Part shown: positions 37,401 through 47,529 of the stretch, piece by piece | How the letters are laid out: each line of letters opens with the position of its first letter | How positions within the stretch are numbered: position 1 is the stretch's first letter | Source of the DNA: Capitulum mitella | Lineage: Eukaryota; Arthropoda; Thecostraca; Pollicipedomorpha; Pollicipedidae | Assembly (NCBI GenBank): GCA_030062745.1 | Contig: CP099851.1 | Location: 3,586,393 to 3,650,392, forward strand | Direction of reading: 5' to 3' | DNA length: 64,000 bases | The notes under the pieces: generated by a model | What the model saw: only the letters and a program-made list of their open reading frames with translations | Databases searched by the model: none | Told to the model about the DNA's origin: nothing | Position numbers and translations under genes: made by a program

Positions 37401-37830
37401 ACCGAGTCATCCCAAATTTTGCGGCTACTTACAATAGAAACAGGCCCAACACTCCAAACCATCGCGATAAACGTCATGCTTAGCTCCGATTTTCGTGGTG
37501 AGCCACAGCGATTTCCTCACACTCATCCCTGCTCACAGACAGCATTCCACTAGCCTGAACAAAAGCGACATCTATACCAATACAAATTTAACGGCTGGCG
37601 CCGTCCGCGAGCATATTTGAATTTCAGCCAGCTGGCTGTCGGAGCTCCCTGTAACGTGTCGTCTAGGACTTTTGGTCCTCAGACTGGCCAGCGCTGATCG
37701 CCGTGAGACACGGTAAAAAAAAAATGTTTGGTATCAAGGAACCGAAGAGAAGTGGTCGAATGTTGATTGCAAACAAGACTTTTGTCAGATAGGGGATTGC
37801 TAAAAAACCCCAGCGATTATGATCCCTTGA
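31450..37830. other. Intron-like sequence, no supported gene
   Basis: Apart from the patch at 33047-33285, only short frames are present. The 36905-37243 minus-strand frame of 112 codons has no recognisable motif. Confidence 0.45.
33047..33285 (-). other. Ambiguous coding-like patch
   Basis: The minus strand reads RRFNVSARPSDLSSTGRLEP and further Ser-rich sequence with GC-rich third positions; the plus strand has an open frame of 93 codons ending at 33261. No convincing splice sites were found, so neither is called. Confidence 0.2.
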
Positions 37831-37838
37831 GTATTTAT

Positions 37839-38003
37839 GACCGGCGCAATCAAAGGAGGGGGGGGGGGGTAGGTGGACCGGTGCCGCTTTTAGGCCCACA
37901 TTTTTTCGTGAAAACTATTGCACATCGTCTTCCCAGCAGGTGGTCTTCCTATAATTTCAGTTCACATGGAGCTCCCCCTTAGAAAATCCTGGCTGCGCCC
38001 ATG
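37839..38003 (-). mobile_element. MITE family B, copy 2 (hAT-like)
   Basis: A 165-bp element with ends GACCGGCGCAATC and GGCTGCGCCCATG. Its flanks GTATTTAT (37831-37838) and GTATCTAT (38004-38011) match at 7 of 8. The interior resembles copy 1, including the G-rich run near the left end. Confidence 0.85.
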
Positions 38004-38011
38004 GTATCTAT

Positions 38012-38762
38012 TTTTTCTTTGCGTAACTGCGTTGTGGAATGGGACTAAGCTACGGTCATTTGAATAATATCTACAATAACACCACTTCAGGATATTTCCG
38101 TCCCCAACTTAGTTTCATTCTGGAGTTGTGATCAATACAGAACGATCAAATCACAATCACAATGCAGTGCTCACTTCCACACCTATCGGCGTAAAGGGCT
38201 ATCGATTGTTATTCTTCTGAGAAGGCCCTGGCCCACTCATCGTTGATTTGGCCACCCCCAATATTTTTGGCTCGTTTGAAAGGGAAATGAGTAGTAATAA
38301 TGACGAACAGAACGGCCGCAATAAATAAGAGATAAGCAGAAAGTAAGGAAAAGAGCCTGAAGAGATGCATCCGTCTTTCTATCTATTTTCTATAAACATA
38401 TGCCTATACACATGGGGATAAATGTATTTTTTTTAAATAGTAGCAAAAAATCAATTTCCGTTGGTCAAAACAAGGCGAGCTAAATCCGTTGGAGAAACCC
38501 ACATTTGAGGGGATGTTAGGCTGTTGGGCCCTCGGCTCGGCCTCCCAATTCATTTACAGAAATCGACGCTCCTGTGGGCGTAGCCACGCTTATGGAGTGG
38601 ACGGGGCCAGTCCCATTTTGGAACGTTTATTTTTTCCAAGCAACAGCCTACGACTAACTTTAAAGCTATCCAACGCCTGTAGAGCTACCAACCCGCTTTT
38701 CCTTTGGCTCGATGCAACAGGTGCCCAGCGCGGCGCAGGGCACGACCCTGACTCAAACTTAC
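38012..38762. other. Intron sequence
   Basis: Downstream of the donor at 38762, AT-rich, with no exon seen. Confidence 0.55.
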
Positions 38763-39042
38763 CTGCTGCTGGTCACTGAACCTCCTCTGCGGCCGTGTGG
38801 CCGGCCAGGAGACAGCCTGCCCCACCACGGCCTCCTGTCCGCTGTCCGCTGTCCGCTGAGGCCAGACAGCGTGTCCGGCGGCCGGCCGGCGTGTCCGGCC
38901 CCCGATGAGGCCCACCTGGCCCTCCACGCGCGCCAGCTGGGTCTCGATCTCGGCGACGCGCGCCGAAAAGTGCTCCAGATTGGAGTCGAAGCCGCAGAGG
39001 GAGGATACGGCCGCGTGCAGGTCCCTGCCCCGGGACAGCACA
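38763..39042 (-). CDS. Dys: Dystrophin-like rod exon (start of next spectrin repeat)
   Basis: The exon begins after a CTGCCGCAG acceptor and ends at a textbook donor, CAGCAG|GTAAGT (GT at 38762-38761). It is 280 bp: one base completing the previous Ser codon, then 93 codons. Its first part, through GFDSNLEHFSARVAEIETQL, matches the end of one spectrin repeat and helix A of the next. The last 51 residues are less helix-like, and a second donor, CAG|GTGGGC after residues RVEGQ (exon end 38916), is also in phase 0, so a shorter exon form is possible. The acceptor and the first roughly 35 bases lie inside a 64-bp unit present three times in tandem. Only the copy nearest the exon body keeps the frame, because 64 is not a multiple of three. 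Confidence 0.7.
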
Positions 39043-39198
39043 CTGCGGCAGACGGCGGGTCACGTGACAGACGGCCGCGTGCAGGTCCCTGCCCCGGGAC
39101 AGCACACTGCGGCAGACGGCGGGTCACGTGACAGACGGCCGCGTGCAGGTCCCTGCCCCCGGACAGCACACTGTGGCAGACGGCGGGTCACGTGACAG
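39007..39198. repeat. 64-bp tandem triplication across a splice acceptor
   Basis: Three nearly identical 64-bp units (starting 39007, 39071 and 39135) each contain the acceptor CTGCCGCAG and the first roughly 35 bases of the exon. A few substitutions mark the unit farthest from the exon. Confidence 0.9.
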
Positions 39199-39354
39199 GC
39201 GGCCGAGGGCAGTTCTCTATCTCGGCTTGACCGATAGGGACGTGTCAGCAGGAACAGACTAGCAAGAAAAAACCGACCAGGCCATATCAACAAAGGCAAC
39301 TGACCAGAGACGGTACACCAGGGGTAGACCAACGGGGGGGGGGTCAGCAAGGAC

Positions 39355-39680
39355 GGACCAGCAGGCACAGGTCAGCAGGGACAGACCAGCTAGTATAGTT
39401 CATCAGGGGCTGGCCACCAGAGACGTACCAGCAGGACCGGGCCTGTAGAAGCAAATCAGTTGGGACGGACCAACAGGTACGGACCAGTAGGGACCAGCAC
39501 GAACGGACCAGCAGGGACAGATCAGCAGGGACGGACCAGTAGGGACCGCTCCGCACGGACGGGCCAGCAGGGACTGACCAACAGGGACAGATCAACAGGA
39601 GCAAATCGACAGGTGCGGACCAGCAGGGACAAATCAGCAGGTACGGACCAGCAGGGATCGACCAGCAGGGACGGACGGTC
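39355..39680. repeat. 14-bp minisatellite beside a splice donor
   Basis: About 22 imperfect copies of GACCAGCAGGGACG fill the intron directly downstream of the exon ending at 39688. Confidence 0.85.
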
Positions 39681-39687
39681 GGCTCAC

Positions 39688-39842
39688 CTGTCCCCCAGCC
39701 GGCTGTGCCGCTGCAGGATGTGCGCCATGACTCCGCTGACCTGACCCGGCCCCAGGTCACGGCCGTCCGTCATCAGCTGCTGGGTCAGCCGGCCAAACTC
39801 CTGCAGCCACGGCCGCGACCGCCGCATCTCCAGGTGCAGAGC
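39688..39842 (-). CDS. Dys: Dystrophin-like rod exon (spectrin repeat, helices B-C)
   Basis: This 155-bp exon lies between a CTGGCCAG acceptor and a GGGGACAG|GTGAGC donor. It encodes ALHLEMRRSRPWLQEFGRLT, a short linker and then MAHILQRHSRLGD, amphipathic sequence typical of the second and third helices of a spectrin repeat. It starts in phase 0, continuing from the exon ending at 40144, and ends with two bases of a codon that the T at 39042 completes as AGT (Ser). This phase match across both junctions is the best evidence that these pieces form one transcript. The intron just downstream of the donor is filled by a 14-bp minisatellite. The role would be part of the long flexible rod linking cortical actin to the membrane dystroglycan complex; that is family knowledge, not visible here. 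Confidence 0.75.
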
Positions 39843-40143
39843 CTGGCCAGCGTTCCAGACAATTAACAACAACGGGACACGACGCATGCACACAGCACAG
39901 ACAGAGTTGACGTCTGGAAATTGTTCGGAAAGAAAATCTGAGTGTCGACGGTATCGACACTCATTTGGCTCTTGCTGTGAATCATGTGATGTGTAAGTGA
40001 AAGTGCAGTTAAGTACTGCAACAAAAAACATTGCAGATGCAACGGATGCAACGCGTTCTTTCAGCGCTGGATGGACAAAACTTGGATTTTGTTCAGGAAG
40101 AATACAGCAGGGTAAGGAGTCATTCAAGGAGGGCTCTGCTGAC

Positions 40144-40281
40144 CTGCTGCTGCCTGATCTGATCCCTCAGAACGGCTGCGGCCTGGCCGGGCGCCGGAAG
40201 GGTGCTGACGATTAGCTCCGTCCTCTCCAGCCACGAGGCCAGGTCCGTACTGGCGGCCCGCCACCGGAAGAAAGCCTCCGT
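40144..40281 (-). CDS. Dys: Dystrophin-like rod exon (spectrin repeat, helix A)
   Basis: The exon encodes 46 residues starting TEAFFRWRAASTDLASWLER and ending in QIRQQQ, followed by a GTCAGC donor (GT at 40143-40142). The pattern of aromatic and aliphatic residues around the conserved Trp is that of the first helix of a spectrin repeat. It ends in phase 0 and fits the phase-0 start of the next exon at 39842. The 5' border is uncertain. The same frame stays open through the adjoining 36-bp tandem array, and I see no pyrimidine-rich acceptor beside the helix. The nearest strong acceptor is the TTTTTTTCAG whose AG ends just before 40742, about 460 bp upstream, but its direct reading meets a TGA after 17 codons. 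Assignment to dystrophin rests on co-linearity with the downstream exons; another spectrin-family gene is possible. Confidence 0.65.
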
Positions 40282-40282
40282 C

Positions 40283-40665
40283 TGCTCATCTGTCTGCTCC
40301 AGCGTCTGCACCCATGTCTGCCCCGCTGTCCGGTCTACTGTCTGAGCCTGTGTCTGCCCCACTGTCTGCTCCAGTGTCTGGGTCCTTGTCTGCCCGATTG
40401 TCTGCTCTATTGTCTGGCCCCGTGTTTGGTCGGCTGTTTGCTCTAGTGCCGGTGCCCATATCTGCCTCGCCGTCTGCTGCAGAGCCTGTGCACGTGTCTG
40501 CCCCCCTGTCTGTTCCGGGGTCAGGCCTTGCGTCTGCCCAGCTGTTTGCTCCAGTGTGTGAGCCCGTGTCTGCCCGGCCTGCTTCAGTGCCTGCGTCCGT
40601 GTGTGCCCCACTCTTTGCCCTCGTGTCTGGGTCTTCGTCTGCCCGGGCTCTTCCAGTGGCCCCAT
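40283..40665 (-). repeat. 36-bp minisatellite (12-residue in-frame repeat)
   Basis: Ten units translate on the minus strand as GQTRTQTLEQTV-like dodecamers; one unit has 11 residues, and no unit shifts the frame. The frame runs straight into the rod exon at 40281 (EQT then EAFFRW). Another frame is also open but stops at 40286. It may be exonic or a purine-rich intronic array. Confidence 0.85.
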
Positions 40666-40741
40666 CACGCATCCGATCTGGTGTGTGGCTCAGCACCTGC
40701 TTGTGTGTTGGATCTTCTCTCGCTGATTTGGCCGCAGCTCC

Positions 40742-41474
40742 TGCTGAAAAAAACGGCCAAAGGTGGTGTTTTACATGCCAACGTTCGAAATTGTTGGTAT
40801 ATTATATCTTATTATATTATTATATGGTTTATCATACGTTATAAACTATAACGTTTGGTATCAGGAGTAATTCGTGTCACGATTTCATGACGCTAGATGA
40901 AAAGGAATGGAAGCGGCTTTGCCTGAGGCTGCTGGCCACCGGGCTGGTTGTGAACGTTTTCGACAGCGAAGCCGTTTCGGACACCTCTCGCTCCAGCTGT
41001 CGCGGGGACACGAACAACTTTGAGCTGTTTGTTTACACTGAACAACGCTGACGATTGTAAGGTTCTCCACAAAAGTAATGGTAGGTATTAGGCTCTTTGA
41101 TAATATGGAGCGTATTTAGTCCTGTAGGTAATCCATCGTCACAAGTACATATTCTCTCATCTGCATTGTCTTTGTATCGCTAAATTTTCCAAAATAATGT
41201 TTTTTGCTTCACTCGCCAGAGTCTTCACAGCCACCTCCCGTGTGCGTCCCTGACAGTTACGAATCCTCGCTGACAGGTGGCCGGTTGTGTCGGGAGCATA
41301 TTTGGAGGCTGCCTTTCGTAGTATATCGAACAGCTGTTAACACGCCGACCAATGATCGTATGTTTTTCGTGCGCCGTACGAGGGAAGAGAGGACCAGCTT
41401 TTCATTCATTGGCGTAGTGGTTAGGTTCCAAGCAACTTCACCAACACAGTCGCGCAATGGGCAACGTTCTTGGC
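40742..41474. other. Intron sequence with a strong acceptor at its exon side
   Basis: On the minus strand a TTTTTTTCAG ends just before about 40742, an excellent acceptor facing the 36-bp array. Upstream sequence shows no exon. Confidence 0.45.
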
Positions 41475-41730
41475 TGGCCGAGTGGTATTGTCGTTTAACC
41501 TGAAATGGGTGATGCGAAATGGCGAGTTCGCGCCCCTGGATAGCCGTTTTGTTGTTTTCTTCTCTATTCTCATTTCTAAGCACATAGGTTACATGGGAAC
41601 ATTGGGATGCAGACTTTGTCGGGAATACATGCTTTACACAACGTGATGATATCAAGCGACTGGAAATAACCCATCAGCTATAAATGGTGATGTGCACCTT
41701 GGAGAAGGCATAAAGCCCATCCTAGCCCAA
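41475..41730 (+). mobile_element. tRNA-like SINE head
   Basis: TGGCCGAGTGG (41475-41485) is a perfect A-box match of the Leu/Ser tRNA type, and AGTTCGCGCCC (41525-41535) is a near B box 50 bp on. The downstream body to about 41730 has no ORF. No tRNA cloverleaf is complete. Confidence 0.5.
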
Positions 41731-44700
41731 ACCGGCAGTGAGTGATATGTTCAATTAAGATGTTAGTAAACTGCCTTTATGCTCCGTCCGGGCACACCGA
41801 GCTCTAATTCCTACCAGGCGGCGAAAATACTTAACTCGTGTTTTGCGAAATGTCCGTCAAATTAAGAATGCTGGACACACCCGACATCTGTCTTGGTATT
41901 ACTTTATGTGTAATTATGCTTGATAAGCAACTTGTTTTATGTTTTTGACGCTGGCAGTGGAGGGCCTCTGGAAATTACACTCAGTGGAGGAAAGGCGCGA
42001 AATTCTCCACCCCTCCCTCTACCCCCCAAACCTCAAAAACCAGCTAGTGACGTGAAGCTTTCAGAGTGAGTGGAAAGCTGTGGGCAACTACATTTGCCCA
42101 AATCTCGTGACCCTAGGGCAACACCTTCGAGGTCAGATCGGGTCAAATGTTCAAAATTTCGTCGACTTGGCAGCTTTTGTGGCTTTTTACCGGATGATTA
42201 CCATAGATGATCGAAAGTATCTCAAAATCGGACTTATCCTTATTTCAAGGGTGATCAACGATGGCTAACAAACTGATCACAGCATTTAAATTCAGATCGC
42301 TCGTATGACACTAACATCGCCGTTGGTAACGCATGGCCGGGGGGGGCATCGCCTGGTTTTGCCGCTGTACGCTTAACTGTACGGGGCGATACCTCCAAAA
42401 ATGCCCATCTCATTTTTTTCGTTTTGTCGACGCACTAGATATCAGTTTAGTGTGCGAAAACAGACAATGCGCGACAAACATGAGGTCAAAGGCGGGAATG
42501 AATTTCGCCCCCTCCACTGGATTCCGGCCGGAGATTTCCAACGTGAAGCCCTTTCAGAACGAAGTCTCATTTCAGGGAAGCCCCTGCACGATTATTTTGC
42601 ACTGTTGCTATTCTAATGAATGATTAATGTTTTGCACTATGCCAAATATATATATTTACGCTGTATCAAACAAAACATTTTTGTCGAACTTAATCACCTT
42701 CTCCCCTCGGCACCAGGTCAGCAAAAATAATTTGGCCATGTCCCCTTCCCTTTTATGAAACGTTCCTACGCCTCTGCGGTGATACCATGTACTATTACTG
42801 CATGGGTATCTCAAGGCAGTACTACACGGTCGCCCGTTTCATTCGTTTCGTTGAAATGATGCGTATGTCAAGGCATGCATATCATGCACCATTGGCAATC
42901 TGCGCAAACGGTTCAGACCTAGCCAAGTTAAACAGTAGTTGCAGTTATGCCAAGCCATCCAATGGAAGACATCGGTGACACGAATGGATGCGTGCTAGTG
43001 ACACCATGGTGCCAAAAGTTACGCTCCGACTGGTCATCCCGGGATCGTCGGATCGGGAACGGATAACTGACCTACCATTTGCTCTTTTCTGTTTCCATTA
43101 TCTTGACGCCACTTGAAATGTCTGATATGGGTAGGGTATGCATGTCTGTGTTCTTCTAGCATTCACGGTATTAATGCTTTCGCTTGTTTAACCCTCGCCG
43201 AACGGGAGGGATTTCCACTCGTGCCGATGACCAGGGGGAGGCACCCTCCTCGCCATTTCGCCTCTAATTGAGCTAGCGCCTCGGGACAGGAAGAAATCGA
43301 CAGCCGTGCGTCCAAGGAATCCAATGGTAACCAATGGGAATCCAATGGTAATAACAAATGCCATCTATCAGGTCAGCCAGTGACTTCATAGGTCAGGTCA
43401 GCCTTTATGTTTGGAAGCTACAGACTGATTTTCCCCAGTTAAATACGACACATTTTGGGCCAAATAGGCCTAAAATTGTCCCGCCTTCAAAAAACTGAGT
43501 AGGAACATTCTAAGGTCAGAAAAAGTCATCTAGGTCATTGACCTTGTTTGACCTTAAGAAAGTGATTGGGCTATCTAAAATGACCTGTTCTCATGTGGAC
43601 TGTCATTGTGAACCAATTTCATGTTCGTCATCTGCCATTTATGCATGTCTATTGCCCCAAAAAAGTAAAGAAGCCGACATTTGGAGCAAACATCGCTCTG
43701 CAAGGTTTCAGTAATGACGCCATGACTCGGTGCTGTGAGAAAAGATGGAGTCGCTCTTTTCTTCAGAATATGTGCAATGAATGTATCGTCAGCTATGACA
43801 AATTTCACGGCGCTGTCGCGCACCGTTTTTCCGTGGGCCCGGAAACAATGCTTGGAAGCGGCATCCACCCCCTCGTCCGGCGTGGTTAAGCTCTCATCAT
43901 TGTCAATTGATAAAATATTGGGGGCCAAGTTCCATTCTGTGAATGGGCCCAGCCCAGCATTGAAGGAAGGGCGAGCTAAATACTGGGAAGTCAGCTGAAT
44001 ATTGGGGGAGTCCCCCCACCAAAGAGATACAAAGTTCCGGCCTTGGTAATGAGTGTGTGTATATATGCTGAGATATATTCGGGCGACTTAAATACTCCCG
44101 TGCAAATAAACGCAGTATATGTCCATTTGACCTCGTGTCATTATCATTAACCTGCCTGGCAATGGCATTCGCCATATAATTATCATAATGACTTCTTGTG
44201 CACACATTATGAACCGTTCATTCGTGTGTAAGTTATTTCCAACGACATTGCTCAGAAATCTTTCAGCGCTCATTGCTCGGGTCGAATGTTCAAATCTAAT
44301 CAGGCGAAAAACTACCTGTTTGGAAAGGACTATAGGCCGGACACGGCCTGGTCAATCTCCACCACGCCCTCACAGCCCTCCGACAGAACATGTCACGTGA
44401 TCAAAACGCACTCCCTCCTCATAGCCTTTACCCAGTATCCCATTCAGAACGCAACTGATCTCATCGGTGTGTGAGCCCTGATACCGACCATTACTTTTCT
44501 GGAGAACTGTATCACGCCACCTTATTTTCTCCTCAGGACGGTGACAAATCATAAATGGCGGTTTTGTTCATTTCAGCTCTTTCGCATTTTGCAGCGACAA
44601 GGATACCATTGCTGCAATAATGCGGGGCATGTTCGCGACGAAGTGGTTTTTCTCCGACATGCAGGACCACTTTCCTGCTTCGATTTCTAGTCTTTCAAGG

Positions 44701-45552
44701 GCAAGGAGGTAGAATGCGCGGATGCAAAACAAGATGAAGCATATGCCACGTAATTCGTTCGTTGCGTTCTGCTCCCTATCAGTTCATGACCAGTTTTGTC
44801 CGAGCAACATAAAACGTATCGCTGCATGGCTACCTAAAATTATAAAATATAAAAAAACTTATCACTGCATAGTTGCCACCCAGTCCAATATATTCTATAC
44901 AGACTTTGCCATTATAGCGTTACAATGCGGACGGACTATGGGAAACATAGTGCAAGTCGATCTTACAGATCCTGCAGCAACTGTAACGTGAAGAATTGCG
45001 TATACCCTTCCCTTACCGTGTCAAACAGTGCCGGACGAGGAAGTACGCCTGGCACGTGACAACGGCAAACTGGCAAAAAAGTAAATTAATGACGTCACCT
45101 GGCGGAAGTTGGCCCATCGGCTACTCACGCAAAACTGGCACGTCCAGAAGGCACATTGCACAACGAATTTTGCAGGCTTGTCTGATGCATTGTTCTCAGT
45201 AAGTTACAATACACAGACGGGAGCTGTCTAAAGTTTCCTTATACATCAAAGTTACTTCGTCCATCACATGTACGGCCATCGCGCTTCGGTTAAGCCGGCT
45301 GCATTTAATTAGCCGACAGCAAAACTTCAATAACTGTACATCTGCAGGTCGACGCCCTCCCTCTAACTACGTTCGCACAAGTCACAAAGTCTCGAATTGT
45401 AACGCAAAGGTCGCAGTTTGCCATTTACCACTCAGCGGTTAATTTTCCGTAGTTCGCGATCCCCGACATTTAACAATCCAGCAACCCACTGATGATCGAG
45501 TCTCTAGCAGACATAATGGGCGTTCTATGACACTTTCCGCGAAGTTGCGCTA
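41731..45552. other. AT-richer sequence, no gene seen
   Basis: It contains AGGTCAGGTCA words near 43390 and small direct repeats (CCAATGG near 43320-43350). No supported gene. Confidence 0.45.
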
Positions 45553-45744
45553 GTATTTCCGCTCAACGACAGCTGGGAGAGCCTGACACACACGCAGTTT
45601 GGCGGGCTCCACCAGGGCCTGCACCATCGATTGGGCCACCCTGCTCGATACCTGATCAGCCTGGTCTTTGGCATTCAGCCCACTCCGCATCGTTTCCATC
45701 AATCCGGAAAGGAAGTTCAGCGGGCTCTTTCTTTTCGTTATCAA
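45553..45744 (-). other. Unassigned ORF, possible exon
   Basis: A 64-codon minus-strand frame ending in TAG reads FLSGLMETMRSGLNAKDQAD and then VAQSMVQALVEPAKLRV, amphipathic and less biased than its surroundings, in a locally GC-richer patch. No strong acceptor is seen upstream. A CAG|GTATCG donor lies inside. I do not recognise a family; the plus strand is also open here. Confidence 0.2.
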
Positions 45745-45959
45745 AAAGGCAAGAACAATCGATTCCCTGTTCTTTCACATATCAAATTGGCCTCAGTTTT
45801 GGTTAATATACTTACAAACGTGCATAGTATAAAGCACAAACAGGTTGTCGAGGGACCTTATGCACGACTAGTCACTAAATTAACCAGCTCCCGACTGTGG
45901 GTAGCCGCCATGCACGCTCAACTGGGGAGGGGGCGGTTGACCGCCCCCCTCTAACTCAC

Positions 45960-47529
45960 CAACGGTTGGTCGCAAGATAAAAATAAGCACATTACTGGGA
46001 AGCTCGTGACGAGTAATGCTCGAAACTGGTCTCATTTTTAATTTTAGATGATATGCAAGCCATATGTGCCACATATATGTTTTCTCATAGCCAACTGCAT
46101 GAGACCGAGAAATGGCCTCAATCTCAAGGGCTGCGACCAATAAAGTCTAGATGAAGGCACCAGCGGACAGGTTAAAAGCCCGTAGATGCCGATACACTCC
46201 TAATTTTTCTGATTTCTTTAATATGTGTATGAAAACGTTGGGTTAAAGACACAGTGATTTTCGCAACGCTGTGAGGCAGGTGCCGCTGACGAAGGCGGCA
46301 CAAAATTAACGAGAACTAATTTTGGCGTTCTTTTATTTTCGTGAAATATGCTATTCCAAGTCTTTTATCTTCATCCTAATTGCTTTTGAGATGATTTCTC
46401 ATGCTTAAATTTTGGAAAAACACAGTAGTTATCAATTTACAGGATTGGCGATAGCCTGTTTACTCCCAAATTGTGCGATTTTTGGAAATGTTTTTAACTT
46501 CATGGTATTAGTCACGATTGTCCGAGTCAGTTCTGCCAGTTTCAACCCGAACTGAATCATTAATCGCCGATTTTGATGGCAGCGCATTTTGACTCATTAC
46601 CGTTATTTGGGACCTGACCTCAGGTCAGTGGTCGGAGGTCATTGAAACTTTGCCCATTGAAGGAAACGGGAATGTCCGGATCTTTCCACAATCATATTAT
46701 TTTTAAAAAAATTCTGCCAATTGTCGGAAAAACGACGATTTATGTTGAAAACGGGCTTGACCTTTGGCCAATGACCCGAGTATTTCCGAAAACCCGAGAC
46801 AGCAGATTTGTTGCATTTATGAAAATCTCCAACCCTTCAAAGTTTTATTGTGATATCATGTTTTGCGAAAAAATTACAAGGCGCTAAACTTCTCTGGACA
46901 TAGGCCCACTTGACCTGATCTAGGTGAGACACCTTACATGACCTAATGTCAAAAATTAAGTAAAAGGTGTAAAAATGATCAATTAAAAGGTACACAAAGT
47001 TTCGTAGTGCTGTGTTTGTTCGTTCTCTCGCAGTCTTGGAAAACCCCAGAGGGGCGGTATGCCGCCCCCCCCCCAGGCGGGGGCGGGCTAAGCTAAACAA
47101 ACTTGTGGATAAAACTATACTCGGCCGCAATAAAATATAAATGTAGTAGCGTTGCGGGACTTTGTGGTGCTTCACAGTTTGTAAAGCACATTTCCTCATA
47201 CAAGCCACTAGCTGAAGGTGTGCCGTGGAAAAAGCTACTTTGACTGCACATTGGCCAGCTATTAAAACGTCAGCTCAATATGAGCGCAGTCAGAGAATCA
47301 TGGGGTCGCAGATAGAAACGGGGGGCCAATTAAAAAATATACATCTTCTTGGTAAAGAACACGACAGTTAACTATGATGATTAAGCGACAGTTTCACAAC
47401 GGTGGACTTACGTGACTTGACAAGACGTGATCCGATACGACCTATCCAATTTTTCATTCCAGAACTGAGAATAATGATGAAGATTTTCAGCAAAGCATAT
47501 ATAAACAAATCGATCTAAGTATGGTGCTG
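45960..47529. other. AT-rich repeat-like sequence
   Basis: It contains the palindromic word GACCTGACCTCAGGTCAG near 46612 and a GC hairpin at 47051. No gene is seen. Confidence 0.45.
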
